A DNA stretch of 64,000 bases from CAJXYS01 sp913063035 (GCF_050586465.1 NZ_JBOCEG010000008.1:62001-126000), one strand, 5' to 3'. Shown: positions 9,175-21,420, counted from the first letter of the stretch. The notes: generated by a model from the sequence alone, not told the origin. Program-made: numbers and translations.

Positions 9175-10320
9175 TCAGCGGCAGAGCAGCCCGAGCCCGT
9201 GTCGCGACAGCGGCTCGGCGCCTGCCTCCGTCACCAGCGACGTGCGGCCCGGACACATGGCCGTGCCGGTCCGGCTGTCCATCATGATCATGTGCAGGAA
9301 GAAGGTCATGCCGGGGCGGATCACGGTCGGTGCGCCGTGATAGAACATCTGGTGTTCCATCCAGCTCGGGGCGTAGCGGGCGCCGACGGCGTAGCCGCAG
9401 GCGTTGAGCCGGGCATGGCCGAAGCCGGCGGCGTCCATGGTGCGGGCATAGGCGTCATAGACCAGGCCCATCGGGTTGCCGGGCTTCAGGCAGGCTTCCG
9501 CGGCTTGCAGCGCGGCGACCGCCGCCTCGTTCATCCGGCGGTGGCTGTCGCGCGGCTCGCCCACCACGACGGTCCGCATCATGGGGGCGTGGTAGTTGCG
9601 ATAGGCGCCCGCCCATTCCAGTGTGATCTGGTCGCGGCCCGAGAGTTTCCGCCGCCCGCTATGCGACCGGCAGAGCAGCGCGTGCCGGTCCGATCCGATA
9701 ATGACCGGGTTGGCGGGAAAATCGCCGCCGCCGGCGAAGATCGCGCCCTGCAGCGCTGCCAGGATCTCGCCCTCGTCGGCCCCGGGCCCGATCTTGTCGA
9801 GCGCCGCGTCCAGCGCGTCGTCGGACAATTCGGCGGCGCGCCGGGCATAGATGATCTCGGCCTCCGATTTCACCAGCCGCAGCTCGGAGATCAGGTCGCT
9901 CGCCTCCACCAGCTCGGCCCGGCCGTCCAGCGCCGCGGCGAGTTTCATGTAGTTGGCGGCGGTCAGCCCGTGGGTATCGGTCTCGATCCCGAGCCGCTTG
10001 CCGGCAAGCCCCAGATCGGCCAGCAGCGCCTGCAGGTCGTCGGCCGGGGTTGCCCCGTCGCGGTCGACCCAGATCCGCACGTCGCCGATCGTCGAGGTCA
10101 GCTGCGCCTGGCGCAGGTCGGCCGAGCGCGTCAACAGGACGGGTTCCACGCCGCCCAGCACGAGGCATTGGAAGAAGCAGTAGCCGAAAGTGTCGTATCC
10201 GGTCAGCCAGTACTGGCTCTCGGGCGCGAAGACGAGCATCCCGTCCAGCCCGCGTCGTTCCATCTCGGCCTCGGTCCGGGCCAGACGGCCGGCGAATTCC
10301 GTGTCCGTGAAATGCAGCAT
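9175..10320 (-). CDS. M24 (creatinase/aminopeptidase fold) protein lacking metal ligands
   Basis: The 381-residue product has the two-domain M24 architecture: an N-terminal creatinase-like domain (about 8-145) and a C-terminal pita-bread domain (about 150-375). The five metal ligands of Xaa-Pro peptidases appear replaced: Glu235 for the first Asp, Pro246 in YHAPMMRT for the second, Tyr310 for the His of GHG, His343 for the first Glu and Gly/Arg358-359 for the last. Metal-free members include creatinase, and ectoine hydrolase-like proteins are also divergent, so a C-N hydrolase on a small amide is more likely than a dipeptidase. It is last in the lgt-midA-pgeF group, 11 bases after pgeF. Confidence 0.75.
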   Translation of the reverse strand: MLHFTDTEFAGRLARTEAEMERRGLDGMLVFAPESQYWLTGYDTFGYCFFQCLVLGGVEPVLLTRSADLRQAQLTSTIGDVRIWVDRDGATPADDLQALLADLGLAGKRLGIETDTHGLTAANYMKLAAALDGRAELVEASDLISELRLVKSEAEIIYARRAAELSDDALDAALDKIGPGADEGEILAALQGAIFAGGGDFPANPVIIGSDRHALLCRSHSGRRKLSGRDQITLEWAGAYRNYHAPMMRTVVVGEPRDSHRRMNEAAVAALQAAEACLKPGNPMGLVYDAYARTMDAAGFGHARLNACGYAVGARYAPSWMEHQMFYHGAPTVIRPGMTFFLHMIMMDSRTGTAMCPGRTSLVTEAGAEPLSRHGLGLLCR

Positions 10321-10331
10321 GTCGGGTCCCC

Positions 10332-11090
10332 TCAGAGCCGGATCGCCGAGAGGAGCCGGCCGTAATCCGCGGCGCCGTCATGCACGCTTCGGCGGTAGGA
10401 AAAGAAGCGAGCCGGGTCGCTGTAGGTGCAGTGGCGGGTCCATTCCGCCGCGCCGATCCCCGCTTCGCGCAGCCGGTGCAGGCCGAAGCCGGGCAGGTCG
10501 AACAGCAGCCGGTCGCCGTCGCCCTGGGCGAAGAAGCGGGCATAGCCCGGATCCTCGGCCATGAAATCCTCGAGGAATTCCGGCCCCACCTCGTAGGCGC
10601 GCTGGCTGATCGTGGGGCCGATCACCGCGACGGTATCGGCGCGATCGGCACCTAGCGCCTCCATCGCGTCGAGCGTGGCCTCCAGCACCCCGTCGAGCGC
10701 GCCGCGCCAGCCTGCATGGGCGGCGCCGATCACGCCCGCCGAGCGGTCCGCGAAAAGCACCGGCTGGCAATCCGCCGTCAGCACACCGAGCGCAAGGCCC
10801 TCGGTCGCCGTCACCAGCGCGTCGGCCTGCGGGCGCGGGACGGGCAGGGCGGCCTCCACCGCCACCACGTCCGCCGAATGGACCTGGTGAAGGGTGACGA
10901 GCTCTTCCGGCATGACGTCGAGCGCCGCGGCCGCGCGCTTGCGGTTGAGCGTGACCGCCTCGTTTAGGTCCGAGGATCCCGGCCCGCAGTTCAGGCCGTG
11001 GAAGATCCCCGAAGACGCACCGCCCCGGCGGGTGAAGAACCCGTGGGGCAGGGGCGCGAGACTGTCCGATGTCAGTATCTCAAGCGTCAT
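10332..11090 (-). CDS. pgeF: Peptidoglycan editing factor PgeF (YfiH family)
   Basis: The 252-residue protein belongs to the YfiH/LACC1 family. The zinc-binding residues stand out in HQVHSADVV (near residue 70), LTADCQPVLF (near 110) and AHAGWRGAL (near 127). In other bacteria this family removes mis-incorporated amino acids from peptidoglycan precursors; related proteins act on purine nucleosides or as multicopper-like oxidases, so the exact activity here is not fixed. Its start overlaps the midA stop by four bases (ATGA), and the M24 homologue follows, so all are in one transcript. Confidence 0.92.
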   Translation of the reverse strand: MTLEILTSDSLAPLPHGFFTRRGGASSGIFHGLNCGPGSSDLNEAVTLNRKRAAAALDVMPEELVTLHQVHSADVVAVEAALPVPRPQADALVTATEGLALGVLTADCQPVLFADRSAGVIGAAHAGWRGALDGVLEATLDAMEALGADRADTVAVIGPTISQRAYEVGPEFLEDFMAEDPGYARFFAQGDGDRLLFDLPGFGLHRLREAGIGAAEWTRHCTYSDPARFFSYRRSVHDGAADYGRLLSAIRL

Positions 11091-12169
11091 GGGTCAAATC
11101 CTGGAGGCGGCATCGCCTGATTGGGGTAAATTCCAATCGCCTTGAACAGGCTCCCCATTTCCTCGGGGTGGGTCAACCGGCGATGTGCGGCGACATGCGA
11201 CTCGCGCGCCGCGCCGGAGAGGTTGCGCGCCAGCGCCTGGGCGCGGGGGGTGATGCCGAGCTGTTCCAGCAGAACGCCCTGGGGCGTCAGGGGCGTGACC
11301 GCCGCGCCGGCGGCCTCTGCCGCCCGGGCCAGGGGGGCGAAGTCGACATGGGCCGTCAGGTCGGCGGTGCCGGGTCCGTCCAGGGGATCGACGGGGCGGT
11401 GCCCGCGCACCGCCTGCAGGGTGTCGCCGCGGCTTTCCCAGTCGCCGTAGTCCAGGATCAGCGCCGCGCCGGCCCCGGCCCCGGCGATGCGCGCCGCGAT
11501 CTCCGTGACGACGGGGGCGGCGCCGGGACGCAACTCGACCAGTTCGCCGTCGCGCGTGTCGTCGCGCCTTGCGGTCAGCTCCGGCACGTCCTGCGGATCC
11601 GCCGCGCCGAAGGCCAGCGCGGCGTCGCGCAGGCCCACCCGCCGCTCGCGCCAGCCCGCGGGGTCGCGGATGAACTGGCGCACCGGCAGCGCGTCGAAGA
11701 ACTCGTTGGCGATCACGAAGAGCGGCCCTTCGGGCAGATCGGCGGCCGCGTCGCACCAAGTGACGGCATAGCCCGCCAGCGCCTCGGCCTGGCGGGCCTG
11801 CAGCGCCGGGCTCGCCTCCACCAGCGCGAGCCGCATCGCCGCGTGGAACCCGGGCACCGGCCGTGTCGCGCGCAGCGCGTCGGCCATCAGCGTGCCCCGT
11901 CCGGGGCCAAGCTCGGCCAGGGTGAAGGGGGCCGGGCTGCCCTGGTCCAGCCAGGCCTGCGCGAGGCAGAGCCCCAGCATCTCGCCGAACATCTGGCTGA
12001 TTTCCGGCGCGGTGGTGAAGTCGCCCTGCGCGCCCAGCGGGTCGGCCTGCATGTAGTAGCCGTGCCGCGGGTGCAGCAGGCAGAGCGCCATGTAATCGGC
12101 GACGCTGACCGGCCCGGTCTGCGCGATCTGGCGGCGGAGCGTTTCCTCGAGCGGGGTCATCTCAGCCAT
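11087..12169 (-). CDS. MidA/NDUFAF7-type SAM-dependent methyltransferase
   Basis: The 360-residue protein carries the SAM-binding [15 protein letters not shown] near residue 85, and [13 protein letters not shown] near 160, both typical of the COG1565 family. Mitochondrial NDUFAF7 methylates an arginine of complex I subunit NDUFS2; the bacterial members probably do something similar, but their substrate is not settled. It overlaps lgt by eight bases upstream and pgeF by four bases downstream, a tight operon order that recurs in Rhodobacteraceae. Confidence 0.9.
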   Translation of the reverse strand: MAEMTPLEETLRRQIAQTGPVSVADYMALCLLHPRHGYYMQADPLGAQGDFTTAPEISQMFGEMLGLCLAQAWLDQGSPAPFTLAELGPGRGTLMADALRATRPVPGFHAAMRLALVEASPALQARQAEALAGYAVTWCDAAADLPEGPLFVIANEFFDALPVRQFIRDPAGWRERRVGLRDAALAFGAADPQDVPELTARRDDTRDGELVELRPGAAPVVTEIAARIAGAGAGAALILDYGDWESRGDTLQAVRGHRPVDPLDGPGTADLTAHVDFAPLARAAEAAGAAVTPLTPQGVLLEQLGITPRAQALARNLSGAARESHVAAHRRLTHPEEMGSLFKAIGIYPNQAMPPPGFDP

Positions 12170-13073
12170 CCTCCGCCGCGTGCCGTCGGCGCGCCACGAG
12201 GATGATCGCCAGGCCGGCCACGAGCATCGGCAGCGACAGGACCTGGCCCATGGTCAGCCCCCAGGCATCCGGCCCCGCACCGAAACGGATCACGTGGCCC
12301 CAGGGGTTGTCGGGCGTGGTGAACTGCGCGTCGGCCTGGCGGAAGCCTTCGACGAACGTGCGCGCGGCGCCGTAGCCGGCGAGGAAAACCCCGATCATCT
12401 GGCCCGGCACCCGTAGCGCCCCGCGCCGCCACACCATCCAGACCATCACCGCCCCCAGCACCAGCCCCTCGAGCCCGGCTTCGTAGAGTTGCGAGGGATG
12501 CCGCGCGCAGGGCGCGGTGAATCCGGGGCAGAACTGTGCCCGTTCGCCGGGAAAGATCACGCCCCAGGGCATGTCGGTGGGTCGGCCCCACAGCTCGCCG
12601 TTGACGAAATTGGCCAACCGGCCCAGAAGCAGCCCCGGCGGTGTCGCCACGGCGATGGCGTCGCCGACGCGCATCGCGGGCAGGCCGTTGCGCCAGCAAT
12701 AGCCGAGCACCGCCAGCACCACGCCGAGCGCGCCGCCGTGGAACGCCATGCCGCCCTGCCAGATCATCGGGATCTCGAGCGGGTTCGCGAGGTAATAGCC
12801 CGGCTGGTAGAAGACCACGAAGCCGAGCCGGCCGCCCAGCACCACGCCGAGGATCACCCAGGTCAGCAGCTCCTCGGGCTGCGTCGGGCGCATCGGCGCA
12901 CCCCGCGTCCCCCAGAGCGCCGGGCGCTTCATGAGCCGCACCATGATCCGCCATCCGGCCAGCAGCCCCACGATATAGGCCAGCGCATACCAGCGCAGGG
13001 CAAAGGCGAAAGGCCCGATGTCGATCGAGAATATCTCCGGCCCGATATTCGGGAAGGGAATCGCCGCCTGCAT
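12162..13073 (-). CDS. lgt: Prolipoprotein diacylglyceryl transferase
   Basis: The 303-residue inner-membrane enzyme adds diacylglycerol to the lipobox cysteine of prolipoproteins. It has about seven membrane segments and the Lgt signature [16 protein letters not shown] (residues about 152-167), with HPSQLYEA later. ATG 13073 starts [15 protein letters not shown], the usual beginning; the frame is open 31 codons further up but that part is basic and unlike the family. Its -35 may be TTGACA at 13127-13132 on the minus strand. It is the first gene of lgt-midA-pgeF-M24. Confidence 0.95.
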   Translation of the reverse strand: MQAAIPFPNIGPEIFSIDIGPFAFALRWYALAYIVGLLAGWRIMVRLMKRPALWGTRGAPMRPTQPEELLTWVILGVVLGGRLGFVVFYQPGYYLANPLEIPMIWQGGMAFHGGALGVVLAVLGYCWRNGLPAMRVGDAIAVATPPGLLLGRLANFVNGELWGRPTDMPWGVIFPGERAQFCPGFTAPCARHPSQLYEAGLEGLVLGAVMVWMVWRRGALRVPGQMIGVFLAGYGAARTFVEGFRQADAQFTTPDNPWGHVIRFGAGPDAWGLTMGQVLSLPMLVAGLAIILVARRRHAAEDG

Positions 13074-13140
13074 CTCGTGCCCCTGTCGCGCGCCTCTGTC
13101 CCGTTCCTTCCCGGACGCGCCGCCGCTGTCAACCGCGGCC

Positions 13141-13169
13141 TTGTCCGCGCCGGGGCAACGCGCCATATA
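13141..13169 (+). promoter_or_regulatory. Putative promoter of ubiK
   Basis: TTGTCC (13141-13146) and CATATA (13164-13169) are 17 bases apart. Transcription would begin near 13176, which coincides with an in-frame upstream ATG and thus supports the downstream ATG 13197, preceded by GGAGG, as the real start. Confidence 0.4.
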
Positions 13170-13196
13170 AGGGCCATGTCAATCGGCGGAGGCCCC

Positions 13197-13487
13197 ATGC
13201 AGACCCGCAACAAGATGCTCGACGATCTTTCGCAGCTCATGACGAACGCGATGGGCGTGGCCCAGGGCGCCCGCCAGGAGGCCGAGACGGCGATGCGCTC
13301 GATTCTCGACCGCTGGCTGGCCGATCGCGATTTCGTCACCCGCGACGAATTCGACGCGGTGCGCGCGATGGCCCAGAAGGCGCGCGAGGAAAACGAGGCG
13401 CTGAAGGCGCGGATCGAGGCGCTCGAAGCCGCCGCGGCAAAGCCCAAGCGCAGCGCCACGCGGGGCACGGCCAAAAAGAGCGGCTGA
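13197..13487 (+). CDS. ubiK: UbiK-type (BMFP domain) accessory factor
   Basis: The 96-residue protein is an amphipathic helix followed by a coiled coil (about residues 50-85, ALKARIEALEAAAA) and a basic tail. MQTRNKMLDDLSQLMTNAMG is the typical membrane-fusogenic BMFP start. UbiK of gammaproteobacteria trimerises and helps assemble the ubiquinone biosynthesis complex at the membrane; the alphaproteobacterial proteins are homologous but less studied. GGAGG stands 5 bases before ATG 13197. It is divergent from lgt over 123 bases. Confidence 0.8.
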   Translation: MQTRNKMLDDLSQLMTNAMGVAQGARQEAETAMRSILDRWLADRDFVTRDEFDAVRAMAQKAREENEALKARIEALEAAAAKPKRSATRGTAKKSG

Positions 13488-13718
13488 GCCGACAGCGGCT
13501 TTCGCCCCCTATCCCACGGAACTCTCGGATCTTTACCGGCGCCCCGGCCGCGTGGCGCCGCCGGTCCTGCTGGGCTGTCACCAAAATTATTCTTTACAGC
13601 CCCGGGAAATGGGCACACCATATCTTGTAAGGATTGACGCCGAACCGCCGATCCTTAGTCCATGACCCAGCTTCTAGTGGGTTCCGACCCGCGCGGGGCA
13701 ATAGCATAGAGGCCGCCC

Positions 13719-14222
13719 ATGTCGAACCTCGAGCAGTATCTCCAAACAGAAGATCTTCACCCGATCGACATCGTCGAAACGCTCGCCGAACATAATGACT
13801 GGGACTTCGACCGCGTCGGCGAAGACCAGATCGCCATGGCGGTCGAAGGGTCGTGGCGCACGTATTCGGTCACCCTGGCCTGGTCCCATGTGGACGAGAC
13901 CCTGCGGCTGATCTGCACCTTCGAGATGGAGCCGCCCGAAGACACGCTTCCGGCGCTTTACGAGACGCTGAACAGCACCAACGACATGTGCTGGGCCGGC
14001 GCCTTCACCTACTGGTACGAGCAGCGGATGATGGTCTACCGCTACGGTCTGGTCCTGTCGGGCGGCGCCGCCGCCGGACCGGAACAGATCGACCGGATGC
14101 TGACCACGGCGGTGCTCAACTGCGAGCGTTTCTACCCGGCCTTCCAGCTGGTCTGCTGGGCCGACCGCAAGCCCGAGGAGGCGATGCAGGTCGCGATTGC
14201 AGAGGCCTATGGCCGCGCCTAA
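13719..14222 (+). CDS. YbjN domain-containing protein
   Basis: The 167-residue protein matches the YbjN/DUF1790 family, with a helical start (LEQYLQTEDLHPIDIVETLA) and an alpha/beta body ending in a helix with AMQVAIAEAYGRA. The fold resembles type III secretion chaperones, and no enzymatic motif is present. In alphaproteobacteria the family is usually found just before proC, as here (45 bases apart), so it may share a transcript with proline synthesis. Function is unknown. The 231 bases before it hold AT-rich stretches but no convincing promoter. Confidence 0.85.
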   Translation: MSNLEQYLQTEDLHPIDIVETLAEHNDWDFDRVGEDQIAMAVEGSWRTYSVTLAWSHVDETLRLICTFEMEPPEDTLPALYETLNSTNDMCWAGAFTYWYEQRMMVYRYGLVLSGGAAAGPEQIDRMLTTAVLNCERFYPAFQLVCWADRKPEEAMQVAIAEAYGRA

Positions 14223-14267
14223 GCTCGCGGGCAGGTAGACACACCCGCCCACGCGCAAGAGGACTGC

Positions 14268-15089
14268 ATGGATTTGACTGAACTGGGCAGCCGGGGGATC
14301 GTTCTCCTCGGCTGCGGCAAGATGGGATCGGCCCTGCTCGAAGGCTGGCTGGCCCGTGGACTTCCCGCCGAAGCGGTCACCGTCCTGGACCCCAAACCGT
14401 CCCCGCGACTCGCGGAGCTGGCCCGGCAGGGGCTGCGGCTCAACGCCGGTCTGCCGGCGGCCCCCGCGGTCTGCATGCTGGCGGTCAAGCCGCAGATGAT
14501 GGGCGATGCCGTGCCGCAGGTGCAGGCGCTGGGCGGCGGCGACACGGTCTTCGTGTCCATCGCCGCAGGCACGCCGATCCGCGCCTTCGAGGCCATGCTG
14601 GGGGCCGGAACGCCGATCGTGCGCGCCATGCCCAATACGCCGGCCGCGGTCGGGCACGGCATCACCGCGCTGGTCGGCAACGATCCGGCCGGTGCGGGCG
14701 CGCTGGAGATGGCGGAGGCCCTGATGTCGGCCGTCGGCGAGACCGTGCGGCTCGAGAGCGAGGACCAGATGGACGCGGTGACCGGCGTCTCCGGGTCCGG
14801 TCCGGCCTATGTCTTCCACCTGATCGAGACGCTCGCCGCGGCGGGCGAGGCGCAGGGGCTGGCCCCGGATCTCGCGATGAAGCTTGCCCGCGCGACGGTC
14901 GCCGGGGCGGGCGATCTGGCGGAGAACGCCGCCGAGGGCCCGGCCCAGCTGCGCGAGAACGTCACCAGCCCGGGCGGCACCACCGCCGCCGCGCTCGCGG
15001 TGCTCATGGACGAGGATACGGGGTTCCCGCCGCTTCTGCGCCGCGCCGTGAAGGCAGCGGCAGACCGCGGCCGGGAACTGGCGGGCTAG
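14268..15089 (+). CDS. proC: Pyrroline-5-carboxylate reductase
   Basis: The 273-residue enzyme catalyses the last step of proline synthesis, reducing P5C with NAD(P)H. It begins with a Rossmann motif GCGKMGSALLEGW (residues 15-27), has AAGTPIRAFEAMLG in the middle, and the C-terminal dimerisation signature TGVSGSGPAYVF (near 167-178) followed by RENVTSPGGTTAAAL. Size and motifs are standard. csaA follows after 2 bases, so the two are co-transcribed. RBS AAGAGGA lies close to the ATG. Confidence 0.96.
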   Translation: MDLTELGSRGIVLLGCGKMGSALLEGWLARGLPAEAVTVLDPKPSPRLAELARQGLRLNAGLPAAPAVCMLAVKPQMMGDAVPQVQALGGGDTVFVSIAAGTPIRAFEAMLGAGTPIVRAMPNTPAAVGHGITALVGNDPAGAGALEMAEALMSAVGETVRLESEDQMDAVTGVSGSGPAYVFHLIETLAAAGEAQGLAPDLAMKLARATVAGAGDLAENAAEGPAQLRENVTSPGGTTAAALAVLMDEDTGFPPLLRRAVKAAADRGRELAG

Positions 15090-15091
15090 GC

Positions 15092-15433
15092 ATGGCAGAC
15101 GAGATTTCCTTCGACGACTTCCGCGCGGTCGATATCCGCGTCGGCACCGTGACCCGCGCCGAGCCCTTCCCAGAGGCGCGCAAGCCCGCGATCAAGCTCT
15201 GGGTCGATTTCGGCGCCGGGCTCGGTGAACGGAAGACCTCTGCCCAGATTACGGCGCATTACACGCCCGAGACGCTGGTCGGGCGGCAGGTGCTGGCGGT
15301 GGTCAATTTCCCGCCCCGCCAGATCGGCAAGTTCATGTCCGAGGTTCTCGTGCTCGGCCTGCCCGACGCCGCGGGCGAGGTCGTGCTGATCGGTCCCGAC
15401 CGGGACGTGCCCGACGGGGGACGGATGCATTGA
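15092..15433 (+). CDS. csaA: CsaA-type tRNA-binding domain protein
   Basis: The 113-residue protein is one OB-fold tRNA-binding domain of the EMAP-II/CsaA type, with FDDFRAVDIRVGTV at residues 6-19 and the C-terminal signature DRDVPDGGRMH. CsaA from Bacillus has export-chaperone activity and binds tRNA; a role in this organism is not shown. It sits between proC (2 bases) and a 2-hydroxyacid dehydrogenase whose TTG start overlaps its stop, so expression is coupled. Confidence 0.88.
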   Translation: MADEISFDDFRAVDIRVGTVTRAEPFPEARKPAIKLWVDFGAGLGERKTSAQITAHYTPETLVGRQVLAVVNFPPRQIGKFMSEVLVLGLPDAAGEVVLIGPDRDVPDGGRMH

Positions 15434-16389
15434 CCCTGACCCTGCTGATCACGCGCACCCTGCCCGACGCCGTGCTCAAAGCCGCCCGGGACCGCTTCGA
15501 GGTGACCCTGCGTGCCGACCAGAGCCCGATGACAGAGGCCGAGGCGGCGGCCGCGCTGGGCACCCATGACGCGATCCTGCCGACGCTGGGCGATGCCTTC
15601 ACCGCCGGGGCCTTCGCCGCGGCGGGGGCGCCGCGCTGCCGGGTGCTGGCCAATTTCGGGGTCGGCTACAACCATATCGACGTGGACGCCGCGCGCGCCG
15701 CCGGCGTGACCGTGACCAACACCCCCGGCGCGGTGACCGACGCAACGGCCGACATCGCGCTGACGCTGATATTGATGACCGCGCGCCGTGCCGGCGCGGG
15801 CGAGCGGATGGTGCGTGCCGGCGCCTGGGACGGCTGGCACCCGACCCAGATGCTGGGATTGCACGTGACCGGCAAGACGCTGGGGGTCGTCGGCATGGGC
15901 CGTATCGGCAAGGCGATCGCCCGGCGCTGCCACCACGGCTTCGGCATGGAGGTGGTGTTTCACAACCGCTCGCGCGTCGCCGATCCGGGCGTGCCCGCGC
16001 GCCAGCTCGACACGCTCGCGGATGTCATGGCCGCGGCCGACGTGGTGGCGGTGGCCGTGCCCGGGGGGGCGGGAACCCGCCACCTGATCGGGCCCGCGAC
16101 ACTGGCGGCGATGCGCCCCGACGCGATCCTCGTGAACATCGCCCGGGGCGACGTGATCGACGAGGCGGCGCTGATCGACGCGCTGGAGGCCGGCCGGATC
16201 GCCGGCGCCGGGCTCGACGTCTACGAGTTCGAGCCGCAGGTGCCCGAACGGCTCCGCGCGCTGGAGAACGCGGTGCTGCTGCCGCATCTGGGAACCGCCG
16301 CGCTCGAGGTGCGCGAGGCGATGGGGCTGATGGCGGTCGAGAACCTGGTCGCGGTCGCCGAGGAACGGGAGCCGCCCAACGCCGTCTGA
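15430..16389 (+). CDS. D-2-hydroxyacid dehydrogenase (glyoxylate/hydroxypyruvate reductase-like)
   Basis: The 319-residue NAD(P)-dependent enzyme has the nucleotide-binding GMGRIGKAIARR (about residue 155), and the catalytic triad seen in NIARGD (Arg near 238), GLDVYEFEP (Glu near 266) and LPHLGTA (His near 284). Closest in pattern are glyoxylate reductases and D-glycerate dehydrogenases (GhrB/GyaR). The start is TTG at 15430, overlapping the csaA stop; no later Met fits the family N-terminus. It probably acts in glyoxylate or hydroxypyruvate reduction, though the exact substrate cannot be read. Confidence 0.88.
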   Translation: MTLTLLITRTLPDAVLKAARDRFEVTLRADQSPMTEAEAAAALGTHDAILPTLGDAFTAGAFAAAGAPRCRVLANFGVGYNHIDVDAARAAGVTVTNTPGAVTDATADIALTLILMTARRAGAGERMVRAGAWDGWHPTQMLGLHVTGKTLGVVGMGRIGKAIARRCHHGFGMEVVFHNRSRVADPGVPARQLDTLADVMAAADVVAVAVPGGAGTRHLIGPATLAAMRPDAILVNIARGDVIDEAALIDALEAGRIAGAGLDVYEFEPQVPERLRALENAVLLPHLGTAALEVREAMGLMAVENLVAVAEEREPPNAV

Positions 16390-16408
16390 CGGGGCGCGCG
16401 GCGCCCGC

Positions 16409-16990
16409 CTAGCGGTCGCCCACGGCGTCGCGCCAGTGCCGCCGGCAGAGCGAGACGTAGCGCTCGTTCCCGCCGATCTGCACCTGCGCGCCCTCGGTCA
16501 GCACCCGTCCGGCATCGTCCATGCGCACCACCATCGTGGCCTTCTTGCCGCAATGGCAGATGGTGCGCACCTCGCGCATCTCGTCGGCCAGCGCCAGCAG
16601 CGCCGCGGAGCCGGGGAAAAGCCGGCCGCGGAAATCCACGCGCAGCCCGTAGCACATCACCGGGACGCCGAGATCGTCCACCACCCGCACGAGCTGCCAG
16701 ACCTGGGGCTCGGTCAGGAACTGCGCCTCATCCACGAAGATGCAGGCCACGGCGCCCCGGGCGAGCCGCGCCTCGACCCGGGCGAACAGGTCGTCGTCCG
16801 GCCCGTAGGTATCCGCCGCGGCGCCGATCCCGATCCGCGAGGCGATGCGCCCCGTGCCGGCCCGGTCGTCGAGCCGTGCGGTCAGCAGGTAGGTCGCCAT
16901 GCCCCGCTCTCGGTAGTTGTGCGAGGCCTGCAGCAGGACCGTCGACTTGCCCGCGTTCATGGTCGAGTAGTGGAAGTAGAGCTTCGCCAT
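16409..16990 (-). CDS. tdk: Thymidine kinase
   Basis: The 193-residue enzyme phosphorylates thymidine in the salvage pathway. It has the P-loop STMNAGKST (residues 9-17), the Walker B-like IFVDEAQFL (near 86-94) and a zinc site with CHCGKK followed by SLCRRHW near the C-terminus, all typical of type II thymidine kinase. It lies 41 bases downstream of metF on the same strand and converges with the hydroxyacid dehydrogenase gene 19 bases away. Confidence 0.95.
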   Translation of the reverse strand: MAKLYFHYSTMNAGKSTVLLQASHNYRERGMATYLLTARLDDRAGTGRIASRIGIGAAADTYGPDDDLFARVEARLARGAVACIFVDEAQFLTEPQVWQLVRVVDDLGVPVMCYGLRVDFRGRLFPGSAALLALADEMREVRTICHCGKKATMVVRMDDAGRVLTEGAQVQIGGNERYVSLCRRHWRDAVGDR

Positions 16991-17031
16991 GCGGGCGATC
17001 TACCCCGCCCGCGCGCCCCTCGCAAGCGCGC

Positions 17032-17967
17032 TCAGCCCGCCTGCGGCGGCGCGGGGCGGGGCAGGTCGGCCAGACCGTCGCAGGGCCGCCCGATCGCGCG
17101 GGCCAGCGCCAGCGGTACCGCCCAGCGATTGAGCGTGTAGACATGCAGCGCGGGCGCGCCGTAGGCGACCAGCCTGCGGAGATGTTCGAGCGTCGCGGCG
17201 GTGCCCAGCAGCGGCGCCAGTTCGGGTGCTGCGTCCATATGCGCGAAGAACCGGTCCAGCCATGGCGGCACCGTTGCGCCGGTGCGCACCGCGAATTTCC
17301 GTACCCGCGACCAGTCGTCGAGCGGCATGACCCCGGGGACGATCGGGGCGGTGATGCCGCGCGCCGCACAGAGATCCAGGAACCGTCCGTAGACTTCGGG
17401 ATTCAGCACGAACTGGCAGATCGCCGCGGAGGCCCCGGCGTCGAGTTTTTCCTTCAGGTGATCGACGTCTTCCTCGAGCGTGCCGGCCTCGGGATGTTTC
17501 TCGGGATAGGCGGCGACGGTGATGTGGAAATCGTGCCGTGCGCGGAGCGCCGCCACCAGCCCCGTGGCATGGGGATAGCTGACCGGCCGCGCGGCCGCGG
17601 CGGGATCCTGCGGGGCATCCCCCCGCAGGGCGAGGATGCCGTGGATGCCCTCGGCCCAGAAGGCGTCTGCCGTCTCGTCGATTTCCGCGCGGCTGAGCCC
17701 CAGGGCGGTCAGATGCGCGATGACCGGCGTGCCGGTCGCGCGCATCACCTCCACCGACGTCTCGTGGGTGCCGGTGCGGATGGTGCCGCCGGCGCCCATC
17801 GTGACCGAGAAATGATCCGGCGCCGCGGCCGCGAGATGCATCACCGTATCGCGCAGGGCCGCGCGCGCGGCGGGGGTGCGCGGCGGGAAGATCTCGAAGC
17901 CGAGCGGCAGGTTCGGCGTGTCCTCGAACAGATCCTTCAGCAGCGCGTGTGTCGGCTGGTCGGTCAT
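17032..17967 (-). CDS. metF: Methylenetetrahydrofolate reductase
   Basis: The 311-residue FAD-dependent enzyme reduces 5,10-methylene-THF to 5-methyl-THF, the methyl donor for methionine synthase. It has the MTHFR barrel start FEIFPPRTPAARAAL, then DHFSVTMGAGGTIRTGTHE and LALRGDAPQD, which carry flavin and folate contacts. It lies 80 bases after carB and before tdk on the minus strand. A 9-bp palindromic hairpin sits right after the carB stop, so metF could have its own promoter; none is convincing in the gap. No SAM riboswitch-like structure is seen. Confidence 0.93.
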   Translation of the reverse strand: MTDQPTHALLKDLFEDTPNLPLGFEIFPPRTPAARAALRDTVMHLAAAAPDHFSVTMGAGGTIRTGTHETSVEVMRATGTPVIAHLTALGLSRAEIDETADAFWAEGIHGILALRGDAPQDPAAAARPVSYPHATGLVAALRARHDFHITVAAYPEKHPEAGTLEEDVDHLKEKLDAGASAAICQFVLNPEVYGRFLDLCAARGITAPIVPGVMPLDDWSRVRKFAVRTGATVPPWLDRFFAHMDAAPELAPLLGTAATLEHLRRLVAYGAPALHVYTLNRWAVPLALARAIGRPCDGLADLPRPAPPQAG

Positions 17968-18026
17968 GCGGCCTCCGGCGGTTCCCCTGACAGGGGTGGC
18001 CCGCGGGGGCCGGGGCCGTCAAGGCC

Positions 18027-18044
18027 GCAGGGCCGCGGCCCTGC
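18027..18044 (-). terminator. Perfect palindrome just after carB
   Basis: GCAGGGCCGCGGCCCTGC is a perfect 18-base inverted repeat, 3 bases after the carB stop and 60 bases before metF. It would make a stable hairpin in RNA. There is no T-tract after it on the minus strand, so it may pause or protect mRNA rather than terminate intrinsically. Confidence 0.4.
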
Positions 18045-18047
18045 GCC

Positions 18048-21329
<3,282 letters not shown>

Positions 21330-21347
21330 GGGTATCCCCCGGCAACG

Positions 21348-21363
21348 GCCCCCGGACGGGGGC
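21348..21363 (-). other. Hairpin in the carB 5' leader
   Basis: GCCCCC and GGGGGC flank a GGAC loop, 18 bases upstream of the carB ATG and downstream of its promoter. Next to it is CCCCCGG near the ribosome-binding area, which could pair with the stem in an alternative fold. Structure only; regulatory role is a guess. Confidence 0.35.
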
Positions 21364-21392
21364 GGATTCGACTGTCGCGCAAAGTGTCGTGG

Positions 21393-21420
21393 GTTATATC
21401 TACCTCATTCGCCTGTTCAA
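21393..21420 (-). promoter_or_regulatory. Putative sigma-70 promoter of carB
   Basis: On the minus strand, TTGAAC (21415-21420) and TATAAC (21393-21398) are 16 bases apart, the best -10 seen in the window. The start of transcription would be near 21386, leaving a leader of about 57 bases. Confidence 0.55.

Noticed and set aside
13662..13709. 15-codon ORF just before ybjN
   Set aside because: No ribosome-binding site and no telling composition; likely chance.
17968..18047. SAM riboswitch before metF
   Set aside because: The gap is only 80 bases, dominated by one palindrome; no riboswitch-like core seen.
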